A stretch of 64,000 nucleotides of DNA. Origin: Thermosipho sp. (in: thermotogales) (lineage in GTDB: Bacteria > Thermotogota > Thermotogae > Thermotogales > Fervidobacteriaceae). The notes below the pieces were generated by a model. It worked only from the letters and a program-made list of their open reading frames with translations. It made no database searches and had not been told where the DNA came from. The position numbers were made by a program, and so were the translations under genes. Positions 45,584 to 54,651 of this stretch are shown here, piece after piece (positions within the stretch are counted from its first letter, which is position 1; every line of letters starts with the position of its first letter). The stretch covers positions 1 through 64,000 of the forward strand of contig JACDOA010000003.1 in NCBI GenBank assembly GCA_017656335.1. Direction: 5' to 3'.

Positions 45584-46366
45584 ATGTTGAAAGACGTTCA
45601 AAATGAAAAGGATGAAAGGAATATCCCTTTAAAACATGTTGGAATTAAAAATTTAAGTTATCCAATTATTGTTCTCGATAAAAAAAATAAAATTCAACAC
45701 ACCGTTGCAAATATTAACATGTTTGTTGACCTTCCTAGAGATTTCAGAGGTACTCATATGAGTAGATTCGTAGAAATAATAAATGATTTTCATTTTAAAA
45801 TTGAGCCTAAAACAATAAAACAAATACTTGATAAGCTGAAAGAAAGTTTAAATGCTCAAAGTGCAAAAATAGAAATAACTTTTCCATATTTTTTGAAAAA
45901 AGAAGCTCCTGTTACCAAAATAAAAAGTTTTCTAGAGTATAAATGTGGTTTTAAGGCTTATGATAACGACAACAAATATGATTTTTATTTAATCATTGAA
46001 GTTCCCATACAAACACTTTGTCCTTGTTCTAAGGAAATAAGTAAATATAATGCTCATAATCAGCGAGCTAAGGTTTTGATGGAAATAAAAACATACGATT
46101 TAATATGGTTTGAAGAGTTAATAGAAATTGCTGAATCTTCTGCTAGTTCACCTTTATACACTCTTTTAAAAAGACCAGATGAAAAATTTGTAACTGAAGA
46201 ATCATATGAAAATCCAAAATTTGTTGAAGATGTTTCTAGAGATATAGCTTTAAAGTTGAAAGATGACAAAAGAATAAAATGGTTCAAAGTAGAAGTTGAA
46301 AGTTTTGAATCAATTCATTCTCATAATGCATATGCATGCGTCGATTCTTCAGTTCTGGAGGTGTAA
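45584..46366 (+). CDS. folE2: GTP cyclohydrolase FolE2 (type IB)
   Basis: Converts GTP to dihydroneopterin triphosphate, the entry to folate and to queuosine/archaeosine precursors. The catalytic Cys lies in CPCSKEIS near residues 146-153 and the metal-binding His in NAHNQRAKV near 157-165. HSHNAYACVDSS close to the C-terminus is also family-typical. The length of 260 is normal. It is the non-zinc alternative to FolE and may use other metals, but no riboswitch or zinc-repressor site is visible upstream. The ATG follows AAAGGATGTAAAAC. Confidence 0.92.
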   Translation: MLKDVQNEKDERNIPLKHVGIKNLSYPIIVLDKKNKIQHTVANINMFVDLPRDFRGTHMSRFVEIINDFHFKIEPKTIKQILDKLKESLNAQSAKIEITFPYFLKKEAPVTKIKSFLEYKCGFKAYDNDNKYDFYLIIEVPIQTLCPCSKEISKYNAHNQRAKVLMEIKTYDLIWFEELIEIAESSASSPLYTLLKRPDEKFVTEESYENPKFVEDVSRDIALKLKDDKRIKWFKVEVESFESIHSHNAYACVDSSVLEV

Positions 46367-46369
46367 ATT

Positions 46370-46690
46370 ATGAAAGAAGAAAAAATACTTACTTTATTGG
46401 GATTTGCTTCAAAAGCAAAAAAATTAGTTTATGGAAAAGAAAATATTCGAGACTATATAAAAGATCATAGATTAAAACACAAAATTATAATCATAGCTAC
46501 TGATGCTGGAACACGCGTAAAAAAAGATATAAAAATTCGGTGCGAAATTTCCAATGTTCCTTATATTGAAATTTCCACAAAAGAAAAGTTATCTCATGCA
46601 ACTGGTATGGTGAATGTTTCTGTTCTTGGTGTTAGTGATGAAAATTTAGCAAAAAGTATTGTAAATTTTTCCTCGGAAAGAGGTGATTAA
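46370..46690 (+). CDS. L7Ae/YlxQ-family RNA-binding protein
   Basis: Small protein with the L7Ae/L30e fold that binds kink-turn RNA. LTLLGFASKAKKLVYGKENI near residues 7-26, IIIATDAGTRVKKDI near 40 and GMVNVSVLGVSDENLAKSI near 80 are typical. The 106 residues match YlxQ and related ribosome-associated proteins. The ATG has CTGGAGGTGTAAATT. It is usually near nusA-infB, but here it is between folE2 and a GNAT gene. Confidence 0.85.
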   Translation: MKEEKILTLLGFASKAKKLVYGKENIRDYIKDHRLKHKIIIIATDAGTRVKKDIKIRCEISNVPYIEISTKEKLSHATGMVNVSVLGVSDENLAKSIVNFSSERGD

Positions 46691-46691
46691 A

Positions 46692-47534
46692 ATGAATTTA
46701 AAAATACTGACTCTTGATGAATTTTCACGAATTGATTTTATAAATTTAGTTAACAAAGTATTTGAAGATTATACGGTACCTATAAAATGGGATGTTGTAA
46801 GTTTTCAGTTAGATGTAAAAGAAAATTCCATTTCTCTATCTGATAGTTTTGTTTTTCTTAAAGATAACATACCTTTTGGATTTATAGTAGTCAGTATTAG
46901 AAAGGAAAAAGCTAGAATTGATGCAATGGGTGTTATTAAAGAAGAACGAGGTACTGGAGCTGCTAGTTATATTTTAGAACATACAGTTAACTATCTAAAA
47001 TGGCGTGGAATCAGAAAAATTCAACTAGAAGTTGTTAAAGATGATATCAGAGCTTACAAATTCTACGAAAAACACGGATTTAGAGAAAAAAGGCTTTTAT
47101 ATTCAATGATTCTTAAAAAAACAATAAATCAAGAAATTAATTATAGATATTTCCCAGTTGAACCTAGAACTGCTTACATTCAAGCTCTAGAAATTTATTT
47201 TAATGGGCGAAAACCTAACTGGCAAAGGGAACCTATTTCTTTGCTTCTTTCAGATAATAGGTATAATTTTACAAAAATTGTTACTAATTCTGGTGAAGGA
47301 TATCTTGTTTGGGGAAAATTAGAAAAAGAAAATGTGCCCATTATAGATATAGTTGCTAAAAACAATTATACTGATATTTTAAAGGCCTCAATTAACTTTT
47401 TAAAATCACAAACTAATTGCAAAAATATTTTAATTTCCTCAGTTCCTGAAGATGACTACTTATATCAACCACTGAAAAAAGTTAGTTTTCAGTCAATTTT
47501 AACGCAATCAGAAATGGAAAAAGAAATATTTTAA
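46692..47534 (+). CDS. GNAT family N-acetyltransferase with extra C-terminal domain
   Basis: The first half (about residues 1-145) is a GNAT acetyltransferase: RIDAMGVIKEERGTGAASYILEHTV has the acetyl-CoA loop (RGTGAA) and YKFYEKHGFREKRLLYSM the C-terminal family motif. The remaining about 130 residues (from YRYFPVEPRTAYIQAL) form a second domain I do not recognise; two-domain GNATs often contain a degenerate second acetyltransferase fold. The longest frame begins at GTG 46683, but ATG 46692 follows GAGGTGATTAAA and is used. It begins one base after the L7Ae-like stop. Confidence 0.8.
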   Translation: MNLKILTLDEFSRIDFINLVNKVFEDYTVPIKWDVVSFQLDVKENSISLSDSFVFLKDNIPFGFIVVSIRKEKARIDAMGVIKEERGTGAASYILEHTVNYLKWRGIRKIQLEVVKDDIRAYKFYEKHGFREKRLLYSMILKKTINQEINYRYFPVEPRTAYIQALEIYFNGRKPNWQREPISLLLSDNRYNFTKIVTNSGEGYLVWGKLEKENVPIIDIVAKNNYTDILKASINFLKSQTNCKNILISSVPEDDYLYQPLKKVSFQSILTQSEMEKEIF

Positions 47535-47549
47535 AAGGGAGGAAATGAA

Positions 47550-49037
47550 ATGGGGGAAAATCTGGAAAAATTAAAAACTCATCTTCGAAAAATCTCAAAA
47601 TTCGAGAATGCTCTTTCTTTACTTCACTGGGATCTTGAAACTTATATGCCAAGAAATGCTTCTGAAAAAAGAGCTGAAATTATTGGAGAAATCGCAGGTT
47701 ACACTTTCAAAGAATTTACTTCTGACAAAACTTTTGAATTATTGCTAAAAGCAGAAAATGAAGCACAAACCACAGAAGATAAAGCTTTGATAAGAGTGAC
47801 TAAAAAAGAATTTGAAAAATCGAAAAAAATACCTCCTGAATTATTCATTGAATTTCAAATCGAATCTTCAAAAGCTCAAAATGCTTGGCAACTTGCGAAA
47901 AAAGAGGATGATTTTAACTTATTCAAACCTCATTTAGAAAAAATTGTAAACCTTTCAAAAGAGATTGCAGAACATTTAGGATATGAGGAAAACAGGTACG
48001 ATGCACTGCTAGACAATTACGAACCAGGTTTAAATACAAAAGATCTTTTAAATATGTTACCTTCATTGAGAAATTTTTTAATTAATCTCCTTGAAAAAAT
48101 AGAAAATAGTACTAGGCCAAAAAAAGATATTCTTATAGGAAAATTTGAAGTAAAAAAACAAAAAATTCTTTCTGAATTTATATTGAAAAAATTAAATTTT
48201 GATTTTAATTCAGGAAGATTAGATCTTTCTGAACATCCTTTTACTATCACAATTAGTCACAACGATGTGAGAATCACAACAAAGTATGATGAAAGGGATA
48301 TTAGAAAAGGAATTTTTGGAACAATTCATGAATGCGGACACGCTTTATACGAAATGGGGATTCCAGAAAAACTAAGAGGACTCCCTATAGGAAATGGTGC
48401 ATCTATGGGAATTCACGAAAGTCAATCAAGATTTTGGGAAAATATTATTGGAAGAAGCTACAATTTTTGGAAATATTTTTATCCTAAATTAACCGAAATT
48501 TTTCCACATTTTTCAAATATATCCTTAGAAGAATTCTGGCGAAGTATTAACACCGTTGAAAAATCGCTTGTTCGTGTTGAAGCAGATGAAGTTACTTATA
48601 ATCTTCACATTATGTTAAGGTTTGAAATTGAAGAAGGTCTTATAAATGATAAAATAAAAGTTTCTGATTTACCTGAAATGTGGAACCAAAAAATGAAAGA
48701 ATATTTAGGAATAACACCAAAGTCTTATAAAGAAGGAGTTTTACAAGATATTCACTGGGCACTTGGTTCTTTTGGATATTTTCCGTCTTACATGCTTGGA
48801 AATTTATACGCAGCTCAAATTTATTACAGCTTATTAAAAGATTTAGAAAACATTGACGAAAAAATTGAGAATGGGGAATTTATAGAAATTTTAAACTGGC
48901 TTAGGGAAAAAATTCATTCTAAAGGTAAAATCTATGAACCTCAAGAGTTGATTTCTCAAATTTCTGGAGAAAAACTAAATCCAAATTATTTCATTGATTA
49001 TTTGAATTTAAAATACAAAAAAATATACAATTTGTAA
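47550..49037 (+). CDS. Carboxypeptidase Taq, metallopeptidase family M32
   Basis: Zinc carboxypeptidase of the M32 family, thermostable in its founding member. The active-site motif HECGHALYEMGIP lies near residues 261-273 (HExxH form), IHESQSRFWENIIG near 290-303 is the third-ligand region, and the C-terminal region has DIHWALGSFGYFPSYMLGNL near 403. The length of 495 is normal. The ATG follows AAAGGGAGGAAATGAA. It is followed after 13 bases by rsmD. Confidence 0.92.
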   Translation: MGENLEKLKTHLRKISKFENALSLLHWDLETYMPRNASEKRAEIIGEIAGYTFKEFTSDKTFELLLKAENEAQTTEDKALIRVTKKEFEKSKKIPPELFIEFQIESSKAQNAWQLAKKEDDFNLFKPHLEKIVNLSKEIAEHLGYEENRYDALLDNYEPGLNTKDLLNMLPSLRNFLINLLEKIENSTRPKKDILIGKFEVKKQKILSEFILKKLNFDFNSGRLDLSEHPFTITISHNDVRITTKYDERDIRKGIFGTIHECGHALYEMGIPEKLRGLPIGNGASMGIHESQSRFWENIIGRSYNFWKYFYPKLTEIFPHFSNISLEEFWRSINTVEKSLVRVEADEVTYNLHIMLRFEIEEGLINDKIKVSDLPEMWNQKMKEYLGITPKSYKEGVLQDIHWALGSFGYFPSYMLGNLYAAQIYYSLLKDLENIDEKIENGEFIEILNWLREKIHSKGKIYEPQELISQISGEKLNPNYFIDYLNLKYKKIYNL

Positions 49038-49050
49038 ATCGAGGTGAGTA

Positions 49051-49590
49051 ATGTTAAAAATTGAAACGGGCATTTTTAAAAACAGGAAATTAGAAATGGT
49101 ACCTGACAAACGAACACGATATACGCCAAGTAAAGTAAGAATGGCTTTGGTTAATTCAATTGAATTAAAAGATAAAACCATTTTAGATTTATGCGCTGGT
49201 AGTGGAAGTGTTGGATTTGAATTTCTGAGCAATGGAGCTAAAGAAGTTCATTTTGTTGACTCTTCTTCTAAAGCTATTAAAACTATTAAAACTAACGTCA
49301 AGAATTTGAATGTAGAAAATAAAATAAAAATATTCAGAATTGATGCAAGGATATTTTTAAGAACAAATAAAATTAAATATGATATAGTATTCACCGATCC
49401 ACCCTTTGAACTTGGAATACTAAATGAGATAATAAAAGATTTATCAAAAAACATTTATGAGAATGGAATAATAATTATAGAACATTCAAAACGAGAAAAA
49501 CTATATATGCCTAACAATTTGGAGGTTATAAAATCTAAAAAATTTGGAGATATTTTGGTAGACTTTTTAAAATTAAAAAATGTATTTTAA
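49051..49590 (+). CDS. rsmD: 16S rRNA (guanine-N2) methyltransferase RsmD
   Basis: Methylates G966 (E. coli numbering) of 16S rRNA. The Rossmann methyltransferase motif I is ILDLCAGSGSVGFEFLSNG (about residues 45-63) and the catalytic TDPPFEL motif IV lies near 113. The YTPSKVRMALVNSI N-terminal region (about 25-38) is characteristic of RsmD. The length of 179 is normal. The ATG has AAATCGAGGTGAGTA. Its end overlaps the convergent potC by 18 bases. Confidence 0.92.
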   Translation: MLKIETGIFKNRKLEMVPDKRTRYTPSKVRMALVNSIELKDKTILDLCAGSGSVGFEFLSNGAKEVHFVDSSSKAIKTIKTNVKNLNVENKIKIFRIDARIFLRTNKIKYDIVFTDPPFELGILNEIIKDLSKNIYENGIIIIEHSKREKLYMPNNLEVIKSKKFGDILVDFLKLKNVF

Positions 49591-50343
49591 ATATTTTCTC
49601 ATAAAAACGCTTATTACAATAGTTCCAGCTAACATTAAAGTTGAGATAGCATTAATAGTTGGAGATATACCAAATCGTATCATAGAATAAATTTTTAATG
49701 GTAATGTGGTTGACCCTGGTCCTGCAACAAAAAATGTTATAACAAAATCATCAATAGATAGTGTAAGAGACATAAAAAAAGCTGCTAAAATTCCGGGAAA
49801 TGAAATTGGTATTATCACTTTAAATAATGCAATTTCTTCAGTAGCTCCTAGATCATATGCTGCTTCTATTATGCTATATTCAAAATCTTGAAGTCTTGAA
49901 AAAACAATCATCAAAGCATATGGAAGAGAAAAAGTAACATGCGCAATAAATATTGTAAATAAACTTAATCTTAGTTTTATAAATACAAAGAAAATTAATA
50001 AAGAAACACCAATAATAATATCTGGTATTATTAACGGCAAATAAGAGATAATCCAAATATAATCCTTACCTTTAAATTTTCCCCAATAAAGTCCAATAGC
50101 ACCAAAAGCACCAAGGGCTGTTGCGACAAAACTAGCAGAAATCGCAACTATTATCGAATTCCAAAATGCCTTCCAAATAGAATATGAATTTGTGAATAAC
50201 TCTTTATACCACAACAAACTAAATCCAACCCATACTGGGGATTTTGAAGCATTAAAAGAAAATAAAACTACAACTGCTATGGGAATATAGAAAAATATTA
50301 AAATCAAAAATGTAATAAGTCTAGAAAATTTTCCAGGATTCAA
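49573..50343 (-). CDS. potC: Spermidine/putrescine ABC transporter permease PotC
   Basis: Second inner-membrane permease of the polyamine importer. Six hydrophobic segments and the EAA loop EAAYDLGATEEIALFKVIIP (about residues 165-184) contacting the ATPase are visible. The length of 256 is normal. The start is TTG 50343, with AAGGAAG 7 bases upstream and overlapping the potB stop (TTGA). It is the last gene of the operon. Confidence 0.92.
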   Translation of the reverse strand: MNPGKFSRLITFLILIFFYIPIAVVVLFSFNASKSPVWVGFSLLWYKELFTNSYSIWKAFWNSIIVAISASFVATALGAFGAIGLYWGKFKGKDYIWIISYLPLIIPDIIIGVSLLIFFVFIKLRLSLFTIFIAHVTFSLPYALMIVFSRLQDFEYSIIEAAYDLGATEEIALFKVIIPISFPGILAAFFMSLTLSIDDFVITFFVAGPGSTTLPLKIYSMIRFGISPTINAISTLMLAGTIVISVFMRKYLKYIF

Positions 50344-51155
50344 TTTAACACTTCCTTTTTGCTATTTCTGACAAACAATATAACCCCTAATAAAGTTATT
50401 AAAGTTAAAACTGAGGAAATAGCAGAGGCAGCTGGCCAATTTTTAGCTGTAGTTAATTGCCTGGCTATTTCATTTCCGATCATTTTAGAATTTACTCCTC
50501 CTACTAAATCTGGAATAGCGTACGAGCCCATGGCTGGAATTAAAACAAAAATGATCGATGTAATTAATCCTGTCTTAATATTTGGTATTAGAACTTTAAA
50601 AAATGCTTTTCTTTTACTGCAACCCAAATCCAAAGCTGCTTCAAAAATGGAATTATCTAGCCTTTCAATGGAAGCATATAGCGGTATTATAGCATATGGT
50701 AAATAAGTATAAACAAGGACTAAAATAACTGCCCAAGGATTATATAAAAATTGTATATGAGAATCAATTAAACCTATAAATCTTAAAAATTGATTTATAA
50801 TCCCATTATTACCAAGAACAAAAATCCATGCATAAATTCTAATTAATGAATTTGTCCAAAAAGGAATCACAACTAGTATTAATAGCAAATTCTTAAATTT
50901 ACTTTTTGCTATATAATAAGCTGCTGGTAATGCTAGTAAAACAGTTATAAGAGTTGAAATAATAGAAATCCAAACTGTTCTCCAAAAAACTTTTAAATAT
51001 CCAATAGTTAAAAGCGATTTATATCCTTCAAGCGAAAAAGAAAAATTTACTCCACCATAAGGAGTTTTCTCTAGAAAACTAAAACTTAGTATTATTATTA
51101 AAGGTATAACGAAAAAAATAACTAACCATAAAGTATATCCAGAAACGTATTTCAA
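50340..51155 (-). CDS. potB: Spermidine/putrescine ABC transporter permease PotB
   Basis: First permease of the polyamine importer. Six hydrophobic segments; the EAA loop reads EAALDLGCSKRKAFFKVLIP near residues 166-185. SNGNNGIINQF-like periplasmic regions are as in PotB, and the length of 271 is normal. The start is TTG 51155, with AGAGGTGG 7 bases upstream inside potA. It overlaps potA by 4 bases and potC by 4. Confidence 0.92.
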   Translation of the reverse strand: MKYVSGYTLWLVIFFVIPLIIILSFSFLEKTPYGGVNFSFSLEGYKSLLTIGYLKVFWRTVWISIISTLITVLLALPAAYYIAKSKFKNLLLILVVIPFWTNSLIRIYAWIFVLGNNGIINQFLRFIGLIDSHIQFLYNPWAVILVLVYTYLPYAIIPLYASIERLDNSIFEAALDLGCSKRKAFFKVLIPNIKTGLITSIIFVLIPAMGSYAIPDLVGGVNSKMIGNEIARQLTTAKNWPAASAISSVLTLITLLGVILFVRNSKKEVLN

Positions 51156-52249
51156 TTTTCTTCCACCTCTATTATGAAACTATCATTGGGATTCCAAGAT
51201 ACAAAAACTTCGTCTTTCCAATGTATTATCTTTTCATCTAAGAGGTAATTAACGTGTTGTTTGTATATCTTTAAAATATAACCTTCATCTAGTTTTACAA
51301 AATATTTTGTTTGATAACCCATGTATATTTCTTCTTCAACAATTCCATGAAAACTATTTAGACCTTCTAAAGGTTTTGAAGAAATTTTAATTTTTTCAGG
51401 TCTTAAAGTAAGTAAAATTTTATCACCCTTTTTCACTTCTTTATCTTTATAACATTCAAATTCACCAATTCCCTTTGCAAAAACCCTTACAAATTCCTCA
51501 TTTGTTTCTCTTACTTCTGCTTTCATGAGATTAGTTTCACCAATAAATGTTGCAACAAAATTATTAGCTGGGCTTTCATATATTTCATATGGTGTACCTG
51601 TCTGAACAATCTTTCCATTATTCATAACTGCAACATGATCTGAAACACTGATTGCTTCAGCCTGATCATGTGTAACATATATAAATGTTATACCAACCTG
51701 ATCATGCAAATTATCCAATTCAACCAGCAATTCCTGCCTTAATTTTGCATCCAAAGCGCTCACTGGCTCATCCAAAAGTAAAACTTTTGGTTCATTTGCC
51801 AGTGCTCTAGCAATTGCTACTCGTTGCCTTTGCCCGCCAGAAAGTTGCGAAGGTTTCTTGTTTTTATGCTCTTCTAATCTAACTAAATAAAGTAACTTTC
51901 CCACCCTTTCTTTGATTTCAGTCTCTGATATTTTTTTTAACCTGAGTGAAAAAGCAACATTTTCAAAAACTGTTAAATGAGGAAATAGTGCATAATTTTG
52001 AAAAATCGTATTTACTTCCCTCTTATTCGCAGGAATATTAATAACTGATTTATTATCAAACAAAACATCGCCGGAATCTGGTTGCTCCAGTCCGGCGATT
52101 ATTCTTAATAAAGTAGTTTTTCCACATCCTGATGGCCCTAAAAGGGAAAAAAACTCACCTTTTTTTACTTGTAAACTAACATTGTCTAACGCTTGAAAGT
52201 CGCCAAAAAATTTACTGATATTTTTAATTTCTACATTACTTCCTAGCAT
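51152..52249 (-). CDS. potA: Spermidine/putrescine ABC transporter ATPase PotA
   Basis: ATPase that powers polyamine uptake. Walker A is GPSGCGKTTLLRIIAG near residues 38-53, signature LSGGQRQRVAIARAL near 137, and Walker B VLLLDEPVSALD near 157. The C-terminal TOBE regulatory domain extends from about 280. The length of 365 is normal. The ATG follows AAGGGGATAAGG. Placed after potD and before potB and potC, with 10 bases from potD. Confidence 0.95.
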   Translation of the reverse strand: MLGSNVEIKNISKFFGDFQALDNVSLQVKKGEFFSLLGPSGCGKTTLLRIIAGLEQPDSGDVLFDNKSVINIPANKREVNTIFQNYALFPHLTVFENVAFSLRLKKISETEIKERVGKLLYLVRLEEHKNKKPSQLSGGQRQRVAIARALANEPKVLLLDEPVSALDAKLRQELLVELDNLHDQVGITFIYVTHDQAEAISVSDHVAVMNNGKIVQTGTPYEIYESPANNFVATFIGETNLMKAEVRETNEEFVRVFAKGIGEFECYKDKEVKKGDKILLTLRPEKIKISSKPLEGLNSFHGIVEEEIYMGYQTKYFVKLDEGYILKIYKQHVNYLLDEKIIHWKDEVFVSWNPNDSFIIEVEEN

Positions 52250-52259
52250 CCTTATCCCC

Positions 52260-53282
52260 TTACATTATAATTTCTTGCCATACTTTGTTATATAAATCTA
52301 TATATTCCCCAACATCTTCGATAAATTCACAGTTTTTTAAATCTTCAATAGTATAAATAGGTTCTGTAGTAATGTATTTTCTAGCCTCAACATTTGGAGA
52401 AGGAAGTCCTAGGAACTCAGCAATTATTGCTGCATTTTTAGGATCAAGAATGTGATCGATGAATTTATATGCTAGATCTACATGTTTTGCATCTTTTAAA
52501 ATCACCATATTATCTATCCAAAGTGTTCCACCCTCTTCTGGAATGAAGAAATCGTAATTATCTTCTTCACCTTCAGGAACTCTTTGAAAAATATCTTCAG
52601 CATAGCCATGAACGACCCAATACTCCCCGTTTACTATTCCATTAGCATATGAAGATGCATCAAACTTTACAATATTTTCTTTCCATTTTAAAACAAGTTC
52701 TTTTGCTTCTTCTATCTCTTTAGGATTTGTTGTATTAACAGAATATCCGAGATATTTTAAAGCTCCTCCTAATACTTCTCTCATATCATCTAAAAGTGTC
52801 ATATGCCCTTTTAACTTCTCATCTTCATAAATTGACCAGGAATGCTTATAATCTTTTACATATTTTTTATTAACACAAATTCCAGTTGAACCTAACATGT
52901 AAGGAACACTATATTCATGATTAGGATCGTAAGTTGTTTTACTTAAAACATTTTGATCTAAATATTTAAAATTAGGTATTTTTGATAAATCAAGTTTTAA
53001 AAGCATTTCCTCTTTTTTCATAATTGAAACATGATCTCCAGAAGGAAAAACAATATCATATCCACTGCCACCAGCTTTGATTTTTGCATACATTTCTTCA
53101 TTTGATGCAAATGAATCATATACAACTTCACAATTATATTTTTCTTCAAATGAATCGATAACTTCCTGTGGAATATATTCTTCCCAGTTATAAATGTATA
53201 AAACTTTCTTTTTAGGAATGGCAACTATTGTAACAACTATTGCTACAACAACTAAAATCAAAGTAATCCAAAATTTCTTCAC
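52260..53282 (-). CDS. potD: Spermidine/putrescine-binding protein PotD
   Basis: Periplasmic substrate-binding subunit. The N-terminus is a hydrophobic anchor (about residues 5-22, WITLILVVVAIVVTIVAI), with no lipobox Cys. The mature part opens LYIYNWEEYIPQEVIDSFE, a motif of PotD/PotF proteins, and has SGYDIVFPSGDH near 75. The GTLWIDNMVILKDAKH segment near 245 is also typical. The longest frame starts at TTG 53285. GTG 53282 has a better 7-base spacing to GGAGG and is preferred (340 residues). It follows an intrinsic terminator. Confidence 0.93.
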   Translation of the reverse strand: MKKFWITLILVVVAIVVTIVAIPKKKVLYIYNWEEYIPQEVIDSFEEKYNCEVVYDSFASNEEMYAKIKAGGSGYDIVFPSGDHVSIMKKEEMLLKLDLSKIPNFKYLDQNVLSKTTYDPNHEYSVPYMLGSTGICVNKKYVKDYKHSWSIYEDEKLKGHMTLLDDMREVLGGALKYLGYSVNTTNPKEIEEAKELVLKWKENIVKFDASSYANGIVNGEYWVVHGYAEDIFQRVPEGEEDNYDFFIPEEGGTLWIDNMVILKDAKHVDLAYKFIDHILDPKNAAIIAEFLGLPSPNVEARKYITTEPIYTIEDLKNCEFIEDVGEYIDLYNKVWQEIIM

Positions 53283-53304
53283 CAAAATCCCTCCTTTCTT
53301 TTTT

Positions 53305-53337
53305 TAACAAAAAGGATGGACATAATGTCCATCCTTT
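53305..53337 (-). terminator. Terminator between speE and potD
   Basis: On the minus strand AAAGGATGGAC and GTCCATCCTTT form an 11-bp stem around a 5-base loop, followed by TTGTT. It sits 20 bases after speE and 28 bases before potD. It should reduce transcription from the biosynthesis genes into the transporter genes. Confidence 0.8.
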
Positions 53338-53357
53338 ATTTAATTTTGGTTATTTTT

Positions 53358-54230
53358 TCATAATTGCTCTAACTCTTTTTTCAAAAATGTCGGTAGAGCA
53401 AATGATGCATTATGAATTTCCTCATTATAATATTTTAATTCCTCTTCGAAATTTTTCACTTTCTCAGGATTAAAATCTTTTAAAGGATCTAAACCTTTTG
53501 ATGCAAATGTATAAGCCCACATTCCACTTGGATAAGTAGGCATAAAACCTAAATATAACTTAGTAATAGGAAAAATCTTTTTGATTCTAGAATAAGCTAA
53601 TCTCAACCAAGCACCGTCATACATCCAATCTTCTGATTCTGCAGAAAGCACACCATCTTCCTTAAGTGCATCATAACAAGCCTGATAAAATTCTTCAGTA
53701 AATAAGTGACCACCTTCACCTGCGGTTGGATCGGTTGAATCAATAATAATTACATCAAATTCGTTTTTGAAATTTTTTACAAACTGAGAACCATCTTCAA
53801 AAACCAACTCAACTCTTGGATCATCTAACTTACTAGCAGTAACAGGTAAGTATTTTTTTGCTGCTTCAACAACCATTTCATCTATTTCACACATAATCAC
53901 TTTTTCAACACTTTTATGTTTTAAAACTTCTCTTACACTTCCTCCGTCTCCTCCGCCAATTACCAAAACTTTCTTGGGATTTGGATGTACAAACATAGGA
54001 ACATGTACTAACATTTCATGATAGAAAAAGTCATCTTTTTCGGTTGTCATAGTAATACCATCCAAAGAAAATACTCTACCAAAAAAGTCCGTTTCAAAGA
54101 TATCAATTCTTTGATATTTACTTTGAGCACTGTATAAGTGTCTATTCATTTTCATAAATATTCCACAATTACCAGGAGTATAATATTCAAAGTACCACAA
54201 GTGTCTATTTGGAACAAATCCATATTCCAT
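53358..54230 (-). CDS. speE: Polyamine aminopropyltransferase (spermidine synthase)
   Basis: Transfers an aminopropyl group from decarboxylated SAM to putrescine or a longer polyamine. VLVIGGGDGGSVREVLKH (about residues 78-95) is the family's nucleotide-binding motif, and IIIDSTDPTAGEGGHLFTEEFY (about 152-173) holds catalytic Asp residues. The length of 290 is normal. The ATG follows GGAGGTGTAAAAA, 3 bases after speD. In thermophiles such enzymes often make long-chain polyamines; the product is not decidable from sequence alone. Confidence 0.94.
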   Translation of the reverse strand: MEYGFVPNRHLWYFEYYTPGNCGIFMKMNRHLYSAQSKYQRIDIFETDFFGRVFSLDGITMTTEKDDFFYHEMLVHVPMFVHPNPKKVLVIGGGDGGSVREVLKHKSVEKVIMCEIDEMVVEAAKKYLPVTASKLDDPRVELVFEDGSQFVKNFKNEFDVIIIDSTDPTAGEGGHLFTEEFYQACYDALKEDGVLSAESEDWMYDGAWLRLAYSRIKKIFPITKLYLGFMPTYPSGMWAYTFASKGLDPLKDFNPEKVKNFEEELKYYNEEIHNASFALPTFLKKELEQL

Positions 54231-54233
54231 TTT

Positions 54234-54626
54234 TTACACCTCCATTTTATGTGGAGAGTTCTCAGGAATTCCTATTTCATCATATTTGCCCCTCAAATGT
54301 TCTACAACATGAACTCTCTGTGAATTTAAAACTTTTTTCAAATAAGAAAATGCTTTCCAAGGATCAACATCATCTCCACAAGTAAATAAATCAACAGCTG
54401 CATAACTATATTCCGGCCAAGTATGAATAGTTAAATGGGATTCAGAAATTACCACAACACCACTTACCCCATAGGGGAGGAACCTATGAAAAGAAGAATT
54501 AACTATAGTCGCACCTGTTTCATAAGTTGCTTCTTTCATGTGGTTTTCAATTGCTTCAACATCATCCAGAATATTTTTATCACAATCATAAAATTCTGCT
54601 ATGATATGTCTACCTAAACTTTTCAA
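54234..54626 (-). CDS. speD: S-adenosylmethionine decarboxylase proenzyme
   Basis: Supplies decarboxylated SAM for polyamine synthesis. The pyruvoyl cofactor is made by self-cleavage before the Ser of [17 protein letters not shown] (about residue 61-62). [16 protein letters not shown] just before it is also characteristic. The 130-residue length is that of the short bacterial (non-E. coli) class. The start is TTG 54626, with GGAGGG 7 bases upstream. It lies 25 bases after the regulator gene and 3 before speE. Confidence 0.95.
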   Translation of the reverse strand: MKSLGRHIIAEFYDCDKNILDDVEAIENHMKEATYETGATIVNSSFHRFLPYGVSGVVVISESHLTIHTWPEYSYAAVDLFTCGDDVDPWKAFSYLKKVLNSQRVHVVEHLRGKYDEIGIPENSPHKMEV

Positions 54627-54651
54627 TTTAATCCCTCCCCATTTTTAATTT

